Assembly: GCA_003138975.1 (NCBI GenBank)
Contig: PLHQ01000136.1
Span: 1-43,768, forward strand
From: Acidobacteriaceae bacterium
GTDB lineage: Bacteria > Acidobacteriota > Terriglobia > Terriglobales > Acidobacteriaceae
DNA length: 43,768 bases
Reading direction: 5' to 3'
Part shown: piece by piece, positions 7,930-16,594 of the stretch
Position numbering within the stretch: the first letter of the stretch is position 1
Layout: each line of letters begins with the position of its first letter
Position numbers and translations under genes: made by a program
The notes under the pieces: model-generated
What the model saw: only the letters and a program-made list of their open reading frames with translations
Database searches by the model: none
Told to the model about the DNA's origin: nothing

Positions 7930-10779
7930 TCAAAAGTGAAATCCAATTTCGGCGGCTAGCGTGCGCGGGGTGACATAGTGCGTGCCGCTAAAGGTTGAAA
8001 GGAAGTTATAGAGCGCAAAATGGTTCGCCAGGTTGATGACGGTCAATCGCGCACTCACTTTGTACTTGTCGCCACGGAACAAATTGTCATGGCCGACCGA
8101 CATGTCAAAGAGGTTCCGCGACGTGATGCGCGGCGGATTATGGTCGTCGTTCTCGGTGTTCTGCGTAGGCACCTTTATTAGGGCTGAGCCAAACCCCGAT
8201 GCGGGGCAATTAAAAGGCAGAGGTACTGTCGAGGTTGCGCGGACGCCGTTGCAAGTGAACCCAGCCTCGGATTCCTGGTCGGCAGAAAGCGGAATCTCTC
8301 CCACGTTGGCGGCACCCATGCTCACGTTTGGTACGCCACCGAGGACGAGCGATCCTGGGCAATCGTTCGACGCGAGCTGCCCGAAGCACGGTGTTGCCCC
8401 TGCGACCAGTCCGCTGTCATACCGCCAGTTGAGGCCGACCCAAGGGCCGCGCTTCCACGGCTGATATTGGAAGTGAGTGGTTTGGTTGAACTTCTCGTCG
8501 TGGTCAATGCGGAAAGGAAGCCCGGCAGCGGTCCCCACTGTCGCACCTGCTCCACCGATCTGGGGCTGGAAAAAGCGCGCCGCCACACTGGAGAAGACGA
8601 AGAGCGCCGAGAATCCATGGATGTCTGGCACGCTCACACGGCCCGCATATCCCGGAATCTTCGAGTTGTGCCATTCAATGGGGAATGTGATCGGAGTATT
8701 GCCGAGCACGCTGAAGTCGTAGCCATTGTGCGTGTACTTCGAAATCCACTCGCCGGAAAAGACCAGGTACTTCCCGAATGCCTGCTCGATCCCTGCATGG
8801 AATTCATTGCGAAAACCGGGACTCAACGCGCCGCTCGATGAGCCGCAGAGAAGAAGCGGGTTTAAGACAGCATTCAAGCACCCGATGCTGGAAAGAATCA
8901 GATTTTCGTTAAAAGGGGATTCCAGGGTGCGCGCGTAGGAAATGCGAAGAATCGTGTTGGTCTGCTTGACATTGTAAGCGACCCCAAGCCGAGGCTCAGC
9001 CTGCCTTGCGGTGGAGAGACCATTGTAGAAATCGCCGCGCAAGCCAAGGTTCAAAGACCAGTTTCCTTTTGTGATGTTGTCGCGCACGTACAAAGCAAGT
9101 TCCTTCACGTCGGTGTGGCCATGGAAATGATACGGGCTTCCGTCACGGGACAAGTCGTAAGGAGCCAGGATCGGATTGTAATTAGGGTAAAAAGGGATGT
9201 TAGGCGCGTTCGGGTTGGACGCAATATTTGGCTGGTAGGCGCCAGTGCACAGTGAGGGATCAGTGATTCCCGGCGCGGGTGCCGCAACATATGGAAATGG
9301 GTTCACCGAAGTCACGGTTGCGGCAGTGATGCAGGGTGCGTTGTAGGTTGGATCGACGATCCCGACGGTGTCGTTTTCATTGAGGAATGTTTGTTGGTAG
9401 ACGATTCCTGCCTTGATTTGGTTGATCCCTTTGACGTAAGAAAGATCGGATCGAAGCCCTGCGTTGGTGAGCGTCCGGTTCTGACTTACCGACTGTCGCT
9501 GTAGACTCGGCGGCCCGAGGTCCGCGAACGCGTCGCCACTGGGGTAGTAGTTATAGTCGTCGCGACGCACGAAGGCGCCCAAAGTAAATACTGCATTCGT
9601 AGTCAGCACATGCGTCCACGAGGGAGCGATGTTGAACGTTCCAATCTTGGAGCGCTGGTCCGTCGGTCCGACGATATTTCCGTTCGGGTCTCTCCCGGCA
9701 AAGGCTGCCATCTGCGGTTCGATCCCGGACAGTCCACTCCAGGGTGTCGCGTTTTCGGCATCGAGTGAATTCGGCGTTTGGAACCAGCTCCGGCTGTATC
9801 CGAAGTTCAGGTGAATTGAATCGGCGGTTGAAAGTTGATAGTCCACTCGGTCGAACAGATTCTCTTCATTGCCCTTGTCGTGCAGGACCGTGAATTCCGG
9901 CGGGTCTAGGAACCGCCCGGTGTTCAAGCCGCCTGCGGAGATGAAGTTCCCCCAGTTCTTACCCCCATACGCAAGCTCGGCTTGCACGTTCGATGTCCCG
10001 AATGAGCCATACGAAGTGGTGACGCTACCATGAGGGGTGGTCACGCCCTGGCCCGAGCGTGTGGTCGCAACAATCACAACACTGGTCTTACCGCCGTATT
10101 CTGCCGGCGGCGCACCCGAGATCACTTCCATGGATTCGATCGAATCGACCGGAAGCTGGTTGGAGAAGACTTTGCTTTGCTGGTCAGTAATCGGCTGGCC
10201 GTCGATGCTGAACGAATTCTCCGCGTGGTCGCCCAGCCCGTGGAAGAGGCCATTGGAATCGGCAGCGATTCCCGGCGTGGACAGCGTAACCAGCGAACTC
10301 AGTCCTGATGTCGTGCTCTCCAAGGGAAGCTTGTCGAAATAGCTCTTGTCGATGTCGGAGTGGAAGGTCGGATCGTTCTCCAGCAAGTCGGCCGCCCCAG
10401 CCTCAACCGTCACGCTCTCGGACGCACCTCCCACCTTGAGGGTGATGTTGAGGTTCACGGGAACAACAGACCGAACATCAACGTCCTGCGAGTATGGGAG
10501 AAACCCGCGTCCCAGCACCGTCACGTGATACGGATTGAAGGGCACATTCGGGATGGTAAATTTACCCGAACTGTCGGTAGCCGTGGTTCGATCAAAATGG
10601 CTGACTGGATTGTGAATTTCCACGCCTGCGAAGGCGACCACTGCGCCAGTAGGGTCCAGCACAGTGCCGCTGATGGATCCAGAACTCCCGCCCGACTGCG
10701 CGTGAGCCTGAAGGCCGAGGACCAAAAGGAAAACCACCACAAAAGTCGCGGACAGCGACTTGCTGTATGAAGCCAGCAT
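7930..10779 (-). CDS. TonB-dependent receptor, Oar-like, with carboxypeptidase-regulatory domain
   Basis: Outer-membrane beta-barrel for energy-driven uptake. Residues 1-27 are a signal peptide ending AHA. A carboxypeptidase-regulatory-like beta-sandwich (GSISGTVLDPTGAVV, then a DSSGKFTIPNVP strand pair) spans ~33-115. A plug domain follows (SFSIDGQPITDQ, SIESMEVISGAPPAEYGG, about 190-240), then a barrel of ~700 residues ending in the outer-membrane signature FHF with C-terminal Phe. The 949-residue length suits the acidobacterial family, whose members take up varied substrates, often glycans or metals. GGAGG is placed five bases before the ATG. The leader holds nested inverted repeats. The neighbouring small His/Cys protein and cation-transporter-like gene on the same strand hint at a metal-related role, which is inference. 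Confidence 0.92.
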   Translation of the reverse strand: MLASYSKSLSATFVVVFLLVLGLQAHAQSGGSSGSISGTVLDPTGAVVAFAGVEIHNPVSHFDRTTATDSSGKFTIPNVPFNPYHVTVLGRGFLPYSQDVDVRSVVPVNLNITLKVGGASESVTVEAGAADLLENDPTFHSDIDKSYFDKLPLESTTSGLSSLVTLSTPGIAADSNGLFHGLGDHAENSFSIDGQPITDQQSKVFSNQLPVDSIESMEVISGAPPAEYGGKTSVVIVATTRSGQGVTTPHGSVTTSYGSFGTSNVQAELAYGGKNWGNFISAGGLNTGRFLDPPEFTVLHDKGNEENLFDRVDYQLSTADSIHLNFGYSRSWFQTPNSLDAENATPWSGLSGIEPQMAAFAGRDPNGNIVGPTDQRSKIGTFNIAPSWTHVLTTNAVFTLGAFVRRDDYNYYPSGDAFADLGPPSLQRQSVSQNRTLTNAGLRSDLSYVKGINQIKAGIVYQQTFLNENDTVGIVDPTYNAPCITAATVTSVNPFPYVAAPAPGITDPSLCTGAYQPNIASNPNAPNIPFYPNYNPILAPYDLSRDGSPYHFHGHTDVKELALYVRDNITKGNWSLNLGLRGDFYNGLSTARQAEPRLGVAYNVKQTNTILRISYARTLESPFNENLILSSIGCLNAVLNPLLLCGSSSGALSPGFRNEFHAGIEQAFGKYLVFSGEWISKYTHNGYDFSVLGNTPITFPIEWHNSKIPGYAGRVSVPDIHGFSALFVFSSVAARFFQPQIGGAGATVGTAAGLPFRIDHDEKFNQTTHFQYQPWKRGPWVGLNWRYDSGLVAGATPCFGQLASNDCPGSLVLGGVPNVSMGAANVGEIPLSADQESEAGFTCNGVRATSTVPLPFNCPASGFGSALIKVPTQNTENDDHNPPRITSRNLFDMSVGHDNLFRGDKYKVSARLTVINLANHFALYNFLSTFSGTHYVTPRTLAAEIGFHF

Positions 10780-10804
10780 GATTCCTCCATAGAATTCGCT
10801 CGAA

Positions 10805-10866
10805 AAAGATCAAAGAAACAGTTCGTGAAAACGAACTGGGCCTGTACAAAGCTGAATTTGATCTTT
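10805..10866 (-). terminator. Nested inverted repeats between the small secreted protein and the TonB receptor
   Basis: An outer pair AAAGATCAAA (10805-10814) and TTTGATCTTT (10857-10866) is perfect over 10 bp and encloses a perfect inner hairpin, CAGTTCGT (10819-10826) with ACGAACTG (10831-10838) around a GAAA loop. On the minus strand the outer arm is followed by TT and then GC-mixed sequence, so it could terminate the upstream gene, attenuate the receptor mRNA, or serve as an operator. Confidence 0.5.
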
Positions 10867-11134
10867 AGACGCTAGGAGGCGGGCGGACGCAAAGAGCGAA
10901 GGCTATCAGGCGTTGCTTGGACGCTATTGGCTGCGGCCGGAAAGGGACCACGCAACGAAATACCGGCTTGGGCGTGGGAGAAGCGGCTGTTGGAGTTGCC
11001 GAATGCGCCGCGACGCAAACCTGGCAAGTGGTGGAGTCATCCTGACCCGAATGGTGGTGCAGGGCGAACGCTAGCGCCGACGACAACGTCAGCAGCAGAG
11101 AAAGCCACGCTATCCGTTTCGAGATCGACCGCAT
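10865..11134 (-). CDS. Small exported protein with His and Cys motifs
   Basis: About 89 residues. The basic start MRSISKR and a hydrophobic stretch (AWLSLLLTLSSALAFA) form a signal peptide or anchor. The mature part begins HHHSGQDDSTTCQVCVAAHS, a His run followed by CxxC and a further His, which resembles the metal-binding or redox head of DUF2946-type proteins; the rest is proline-rich. I start at the ATG at 11134; a GTG two codons earlier is possible. It stands between a cation-diffusion-like transporter and a TonB receptor, all on the minus strand, so periplasmic metal binding is a reasonable guess. No catalytic domain is seen. Confidence 0.6.
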   Translation of the reverse strand: MRSISKRIAWLSLLLTLSSALAFALHHHSGQDDSTTCQVCVAAHSATPTAASPTPKPVFRCVVPFRPQPIASKQRLIAFALCVRPPPSV

Positions 11135-11252
11135 TCCCACTTACCCCACAGTGCGTTCCTTGAATCTACATCGAAACAAGAACAGAATGCAACGAGACAC
11201 TATCAAGCGAAGCAAATCGCTGAAAAACCAGCCCTTCAGCAGAGATCCAACA

Positions 11253-11867
11253 TTAGCAGCAGCCGCAAGGTTTGCCCCGCATTGCCTGCCAGCTTTCGCG
11301 AAAAACCAGCGGGATTATGAGCAGAGCCGCAACGGAATCCGCCCACGCCAGGTGCCAAATTGCATTAACTACCAATCCCACCAAGGCGATGAGCGAAAGA
11401 TAAGCGCATAATGCCGACTGCGCGGCGTCGGCCCTCAATGCAGCGCTACCTGTAGCTGCTGACAGGTTGCGCTTTTCCTTCGCAAGCCACGGCATAATGG
11501 CAAGGGCGGCAACTAGAATGGCTATCCCCGCAAGAGTGGGTCGGGGTTCGCTGTGGCCCAACAGACTCAAAGCTGAATTAATTGCGACATAGGTGGCAAG
11601 TGCCAACAGTAACGTTCCCGCAACGCGGGCAATCCTCCTTTCCATGTCCTCGTGAGCGATGGCGCGGAATCTCCACAACACAACAATCGCTGAAAAGAGT
11701 TCGATGGCACTATCTCCGCCGAACGCGAGAAGGGCTGGGCTGCGGGCCGTCCACGCTGCAAACAGAGACACTACAGCCTCGACAGTCATCCAAATGATTG
11801 TGAGTACTTGAACTCGCCGAATGCGGTGGATAGCTTCTGGGGCAGCAATAGAAAGTACAGAAGCCAT
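11253..11867 (-). CDS. Cation-diffusion-facilitator-like membrane transporter, short form with CxCC tail
   Basis: 204 residues with about six hydrophobic segments in the CDF order and no C-terminal cytoplasmic ferredoxin-like domain. CDF landmarks are ARSPALLAFGGDSAIELFSA in TM2 and ALRADAAQSALCAYLS in TM5. The canonical HxxxD/DxxxD metal site is altered: TM2 has D-x3-E and TM5 has D-x3-S with Q and C nearby, so the ion may differ from zinc. The protein ends GKPCGCC, a possible soft-metal-binding tail. No clear ribosome binding site precedes the ATG. Probable role: export of a divalent or thiophilic metal. Neighbours (small His/Cys exported protein, TonB receptor) fit metal handling. Confidence 0.75.
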   Translation of the reverse strand: MASVLSIAAPEAIHRIRRVQVLTIIWMTVEAVVSLFAAWTARSPALLAFGGDSAIELFSAIVVLWRFRAIAHEDMERRIARVAGTLLLALATYVAINSALSLLGHSEPRPTLAGIAILVAALAIMPWLAKEKRNLSAATGSAALRADAAQSALCAYLSLIALVGLVVNAIWHLAWADSVAALLIIPLVFRESWQAMRGKPCGCC

Positions 11868-12030
11868 TTGGGTGACTATTATCGCACGACGAAGTTCACG
11901 ACTCCTGGCAGGGCCTTGCGCACCGCCCTACGCGCACCTCAGCCAATTACCGCAGATAATGGTCCGCCAGTCCAAGATCTGGCAAATGGCATCGTTATTG
12001 AATCAGTCTGCGATAATCCCGAGTTCTCGG

Positions 12031-13158
12031 CTACTCAGAAGTTATGCGCCGGTTGGCGATAAGCTCCAGTTCGTCCACGGCTCGCGCCAAGCGAGCACGC
12101 GTGTCGGGGTGGAGGCGAGCACCACGGCGGGCCTGGATAATGGTGTCGCGACTTAGATCTGACTGCTTGAGTTGGCGTAGTGAGAATTGGCCGATCCGCT
12201 TTTGCAAAGCCGGATCTACCGCCCGAGTGTTGGCCGTTTGCCCGGACTGATATCGAATGGGTCCTGCGTTTTCAAGACTGCTAATATCTTCTCCTTCTTG
12301 GGCCTTCCGTTCGACTTCCTTTCCGATTGTGATGAACGGAATCATTGCGTGGATCGGCCGTCGGAGTAGTAGACCATTTGTGTACGGACCACAGGGCTTG
12401 CCATCAGGTGAAAGCGATTTGTCCTCCGGGTGGAGGTAGTGACGCCACAGAACTCCTGAAAGAGTCTGCGGCAAAAGTTTCCGCACATCGTATTCTCCGC
12501 CCAAATAGACCGCAGCTCCGGTGTGGATCTCAGTGTATTCCCGCGTCAGCCACTCCTCTGGATGCTTGCTGAACGATCCGACCAATGTGCAACTCGTAGC
12601 CGATTGAAGCAGAATTGGTGAGAGGGCGAAATTGTATGGCTTGGCTGCTCCGGGATCGTGTTTTCGTAAGGCTGCCAGCACATTCGGAGTTGTCACGCGG
12701 ATTCGCATGACCGCCGGAAACTTTCCGAACCACAATTCACGCGTCACCAGCGCGTTTGCAGGATCGTTGAGGTTACGGAAATGGTTCTCCAGAAGCCGTT
12801 CCCATGACTCGACGATCCAGCGTGGATAACTGGTCTTCTGATCCTTACAGTCGGTGGGGATGTAGCGTTTACGCTTGTCGGGTAGATACAACATGCCCAG
12901 GCCGTGTTCGCTTAGCTTAATGATTTGTATTTTTGATTTTTGCCGCGCGTAAACCACATATCTCTTGGCGGATATAGCCACCCCGTAGAGTTGGCGCGGC
13001 TTTCCTTTGCGGTCGTAATTGCAGTCTTCGATCTTGAGAATATCCTCTACGACCTCTTTGTCGTAGGGATTCAGACCGTTAAGTGTGGCGCAAATGCGTT
13101 CCACTTCCCTCTGGAGCGGCGAACGAAGTGGGGCTGGGGCTAAACCATGGCTCCCCAT
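12031..13158 (-). pseudogene. C-terminal part of a large protein of a family B DNA polymerase-associated family
   Basis: A 375-codon open frame. Blocks LNPYDKEVVEDILKIED, LYGVAISAKRYVVYARQ, SEHGLGMLYLPD, KPYNFALSPIL, HPEDKS...DGKPCGPYTNGLL and IGKEVERKA match, from memory, the conserved C-terminal region of large bacterial proteins that carry a family B polymerase DTDS motif upstream. The last ~50 residues form a HTH-like end (LRQLKQSDLSRDTIIQARRG then LHPDTRARLARA), also typical. Everything before LNPYD, including polymerase and exonuclease motifs, is absent; upstream lies an unrelated small gene in another frame overlapping the first 80 bases. No ribosome binding site supports the ATG at 13158. 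The intact 340-codon frame means either a recent truncation or a retained function. Identity is by recalled pattern and needs a profile search. Confidence 0.5.
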
Positions 13159-13288
13159 CTGGCATGGGCTGTGCGGTCACGGTAATGTTGCCCGAGAACT
13201 CGATGCACGTCCACCGAAAGGCTTCACCCTCCCGGATTGGCCCGTTCGTCACAATTCCCGTTATTACATCCACGGATGGCATTGGCAC
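13079..13288 (-). pseudogene. Truncated copy of a small beta-rich protein (paralog of 13452-13778)
   Basis: 69 codons from a GTG at 13288 (ATG possible at 13282). Its leader CAGGAGGTTCGC matches CAGGAGGTTCAC of the intact paralog at the same spacing, which supports the GTG. Both proteins share GN(N)xTxTxxxxxxGxxxWFxPxP (GNITVTAQ...PWFSPSP here; NNVTITGK...SWFTPNP there). The similarity stops after SPTSFAAPEGS, where the paralog goes on for some 40 residues; here the frame ends after ~8 unrelated residues, and the polymerase-associated fragment begins in another frame across the same bases. I read this as a deletion or insertion junction near 13100-13145. Confidence 0.55.
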
Positions 13289-13371
13289 GCGAACCTCCTG
13301 TTGGCTGATTGGCCTCTTGAATCCTTCACTTCCGCTGTATCAAATCCCTGGGGTCACTTCACGGAATCGTT

Positions 13372-13395
13372 AAGGGCGGAGATTACTCCGCCCTT
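13372..13395. terminator. Perfect 10-bp hairpin, probable terminator
   Basis: AAGGGCGGAG and CTCCGCCCTT pair exactly around a 4-base loop, between the two small beta-rich genes. On the plus strand a short T-run follows; on the minus strand it would end the 13778-13452 transcript. A further imperfect GC-rich inverted repeat lies just upstream (13400-13440). Confidence 0.55.
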
Positions 13396-13451
13396 TTGGT
13401 TAAAGCGGAGCCAGGAGCGCCGGCCAGGAGGCCTGCGCTTTTAGCTCCGGC

Positions 13452-13778
13452 TTAGCTGGCCTTTCTCTCGCGTCTCTCGAGTCCTGGCATCGAGTCGCCA
13501 ACAACGATGTGCGCGGCACTGCTAACGTTCATGCCGCCAACGATGTAGGTGACATACTGTCCTAATGGGGTTATTTGCGCTGCCGTCACCGTGACGCTTG
13601 TGTCCCCCTGGGTTATCGTGGCGGGGTTCGGGGTGAACCATGAATCCGTGCTCCCCACCTCGTCTTTCCCAGTTATCGTAACGTTATTCCCTTGGGCGGA
13701 GGAGATTGTAAACTCGAAAGTCTCAGTATCTTTGATGTCTCCTGAGACGGTTGCGGTGGTTAGATTGACCGTTGGCAT
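13452..13778 (-). CDS. Small beta-rich protein of unknown function
   Basis: 108 residues from an ATG at 13778 with AGGAGG at ideal spacing. There is no signal peptide. The sequence alternates Thr/Val/Ser strands (VNLTTATVSGDIKD, TFEFTISSAQGNN, VTITGKDEVG, SWFTPNPATITQGD, VTVTAAQITPLGQ) and looks like a single Ig-like or jelly-roll beta sandwich, ending in a basic tail LERRERKAS. I do not recognise the family. A truncated paralog lies downstream at 13288. The very good ribosome binding site suggests strong translation. Confidence 0.6.
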   Translation of the reverse strand: MPTVNLTTATVSGDIKDTETFEFTISSAQGNNVTITGKDEVGSTDSWFTPNPATITQGDTSVTVTAAQITPLGQYVTYIVGGMNVSSAAHIVVGDSMPGLERRERKAS

Positions 13779-13830
13779 GTGAACCTCCTGTGAAGTCTGA
13801 TTGATAATTGATTTTTTGATCTTTGGCCCT

Positions 13831-16455
13831 TTACTTCTGCTCCATCAAAGCCTGATAACGGGGGTTGTCGTGCAGATTATCGAAATCCGGCGTTCCGCTG
13901 ACCACTGACTTTGAGTACCCCGCAGCCAGAGCTTTGCTTAACCACTCCAAAGCGGGCCCGGTTTCGCGCAACTGGTTGTACACCAGGGCGGCGGCAAAAA
14001 GCAACTCTTTGTCGTTCTTTCCAACCAGCGAGCGATCCAGGTAATCGAGCGCTTTGCTATGGTCTCCCAACATGGCCCAATACCTGGCCAGGTCGCTTAG
14101 AACGTCCGTGTCGCGAGGATTGACTTTTAGCCGCTGCTCGGCCATGGAAATTGCCTTCTTGTAGGAATCCATTCCCGAAGACTTATTGCCGCCGTAGTAA
14201 TAGGCGTCGCCGAGGTTTCCCCATGTCTGGTAATCGCTGTCATCAAGCTTGAGTGCCTCCTGCGTATTCCGTGCCGCCTGATCGAATTTTCGCAGCCGAA
14301 GATATGCGGCACCGAGGTTTTCATACGCGTAGTACGAGGGTCGGATTGCGATCGATTTTTCCAGGTCGCGCGTCGCCTCCTCGTCCTTGCCTTCGTAGAG
14401 CAGGACCGCCCCGAGGTTGCTGTAGTCACGGTAATTGTTGGGCTTAAGCGAAAGTGCCTTCTGGAACATCTCTTGCGCTTTGTCGTATTCGGACTGGCTC
14501 ACATAAAAAACTCCCAGCGAACTGTATCCTCGCCAGTACTCCGGGCGAAGACTGATTCTCCGTTTGTAGGTCTCTTCGGCTTTATCCAACTGGTTGAGGT
14601 TCTGGTAAGCCTTGGCGAGCTTGACATATGCGTCGTCGTTTACCGGATCGAGCTGCACAGCTTGCTGGAACTGTTCAGCGGCTTTTTCAAATTCGCCTGT
14701 GCCATTTTCAATCGTTCCCAGACACATGTGACCTTCGGCGCCGGCATTGCCTAAATTGATGGCATTCGAACAAGCTTGCTGCGCCTGCTCGATCCAGCGC
14801 TTCTGTTGGGTCATGTCGTATAGATACCAATACGTCTCGCCAAGGCCTGCTTCCGCCGGGCCATAATTAGGATCAATCTTGAGAGCTTGTTTGAAAACGG
14901 TCTCGGCGCTGTCAAGCGCTTCGCGCTGAGCTCTGAGCCGGAGATAACCCACGCCTTGTACAAAATATTGATACGCCTCGGGCAAGGTTGTGGAGTGGGC
15001 GCCGAGAGCTTGCCGCTCCTCAGTGCGCAGGTTGATTTTCAGCGCGTCGGCGATGCCGCTGGTGAGTTTGTCTTCGATGGTGAACAGGTCCGAAACCGGA
15101 GCGGTGACGGAGTCGGCGGCGAGGTTCTTGTCGGTTTTGGCGTCGATCAGGCTATAGGCAGCGCGGACAAGGTCGCCATCCTGCTTCAGCGAAACCGCGA
15201 GGCCAAGATTGACGCCGAATTCTTTTTGCGCGTCAGCCAGCGTGGAGATTTTCTTATCTTCGAGCGTGCGCGCCGGAATGACCTCGATATCGTGGTTCGC
15301 GCTCAATTGCGAAAGTTTGGCGGCTACGTCTTCAAGCAGGCCTTTGCCGAAGGCGGTGAGCTTGGGATCGTCGGCGACGGCGGCAATGGGCAGAACGGCG
15401 AGGCTTTTGTGCTCGGGAACCAGAGAAGCGGGTTGCAACGCCGCAAGTCTGCCTGAAGATTCGAGCTTGCGCATAAGCCGCGGACCCCAGAGCACGGCGG
15501 CAATGATGACGATCAGCAAGGCGATCCCGGCCGCTATCTGCAACTTTCTGCGCGTAGACCAAACTGCGGCGATGCGAACCGTCTTGATTTTCTTCCCTGC
15601 TTCCACGTCCTGCCTCAACTTCAGCAGGTCGGCATGAACCTCGGCGGCCGTCTGATAACGCAAATCGCGATTCTTCACCAGCGACTTGTCGATGATTTCC
15701 TGCAGGCGGTGCGGCAGCCCGGGCATGGATTCGTTCAGCGAAAGCGGTGCCTGGCCCAGGATGGCATGAACCGTTACCGCCCAAGTCGGTCCCGTAAACG
15801 CTTGCTTGCCGGTGGCCATTTCGTAAAGCAACACGCCGAAAGAAAAGATATCGGTGCGCACGTCGAGCGGCTCGCCGCGGGCCTGCTCCGGTGACATGTA
15901 AGCCAAGGTGCCGACGGCCGCACCCGTGTGCGTGAGTGGACCGCTCACCGACATGGTGACGTCGCCGGAACTTCCCGTATCCGGCAGCGTGAGTTTGGCG
16001 AGGCCGAAGTCCATGATCTTCGCCTGATCGCGCGTCGTAATAAAAATGTTTGCCGGCTTGATGTCGCGGTGCATGATGCCCTTAGCATGCGCCGCCTGCA
16101 ACGCGTCCGTGATCTGCAATCCCCAGTCCAACAAGGTGCCTAGCGGAACTGGTTGGTCGCCGATGCGCTCGCGTAGAGTCTGCCCTTCGAGCAGTTGCAT
16201 GGCGATAAAGGGACGGCCCTGATCTTCGTCGATTTCGTAGATGGTGCAGATGTTGGGATGATCGAGCGCCGAGGCGGTGCGCGCCTCGCGTTTGAAGCGC
16301 TCCAGTGCGTGCGCTTCGACGGCCGCATTTTCCGGAAGGAACTTCAGCGCGACCAGACGTCCCAGGCGAATGTCCTCGGCTTTATAGACCACTCCCATGC
16401 CGCCCGCGCCCAGTTTTTCCAGGATGCGGTAGTGCGAGACAGTCTGGCCGTTCAT
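13831..16455 (-). CDS. Ser/Thr protein kinase with transmembrane segment and TPR tail
   Basis: An 874-residue Hanks-type kinase. P-loop GAGGMGVVY is at 16-24, the lysine VALK near 38, HRDIKPANIF at 129-138, DFG at 149-151 and the SPEQARGE activation-segment end at 188-195; all catalytic residues are present. A membrane helix lies at about 304-326 (AAGIALLIVIIAAVLW). The outer part begins with a TolB-N-like domain (SLAVLPIAAVADDPKLTAFGKGL, ~345-470) and continues with roughly nine TPR units to the C-terminus. This architecture is common in Acidobacteriota. The ATG at 16455 is used; a TTG three codons upstream is possible. Substrate unknown; the response regulator immediately upstream on the same strand is a candidate partner (inference). 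Confidence 0.93.
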   Translation of the reverse strand: MNGQTVSHYRILEKLGAGGMGVVYKAEDIRLGRLVALKFLPENAAVEAHALERFKREARTASALDHPNICTIYEIDEDQGRPFIAMQLLEGQTLRERIGDQPVPLGTLLDWGLQITDALQAAHAKGIMHRDIKPANIFITTRDQAKIMDFGLAKLTLPDTGSSGDVTMSVSGPLTHTGAAVGTLAYMSPEQARGEPLDVRTDIFSFGVLLYEMATGKQAFTGPTWAVTVHAILGQAPLSLNESMPGLPHRLQEIIDKSLVKNRDLRYQTAAEVHADLLKLRQDVEAGKKIKTVRIAAVWSTRRKLQIAAGIALLIVIIAAVLWGPRLMRKLESSGRLAALQPASLVPEHKSLAVLPIAAVADDPKLTAFGKGLLEDVAAKLSQLSANHDIEVIPARTLEDKKISTLADAQKEFGVNLGLAVSLKQDGDLVRAAYSLIDAKTDKNLAADSVTAPVSDLFTIEDKLTSGIADALKINLRTEERQALGAHSTTLPEAYQYFVQGVGYLRLRAQREALDSAETVFKQALKIDPNYGPAEAGLGETYWYLYDMTQQKRWIEQAQQACSNAINLGNAGAEGHMCLGTIENGTGEFEKAAEQFQQAVQLDPVNDDAYVKLAKAYQNLNQLDKAEETYKRRISLRPEYWRGYSSLGVFYVSQSEYDKAQEMFQKALSLKPNNYRDYSNLGAVLLYEGKDEEATRDLEKSIAIRPSYYAYENLGAAYLRLRKFDQAARNTQEALKLDDSDYQTWGNLGDAYYYGGNKSSGMDSYKKAISMAEQRLKVNPRDTDVLSDLARYWAMLGDHSKALDYLDRSLVGKNDKELLFAAALVYNQLRETGPALEWLSKALAAGYSKSVVSGTPDFDNLHDNPRYQALMEQK

Positions 16456-16594
16456 GACGCGCAATACTCCGGGGGCGATAGCACGAATGGTACTCAGTTT
16501 AGGAGGAGGGTTGCAATACCTCGATGGGTTAGATTGCGGGACTACGTGGAGGGGGAAGGTTCGGACTGGAAAATGAAGATGCGAAGCCGAGGCC

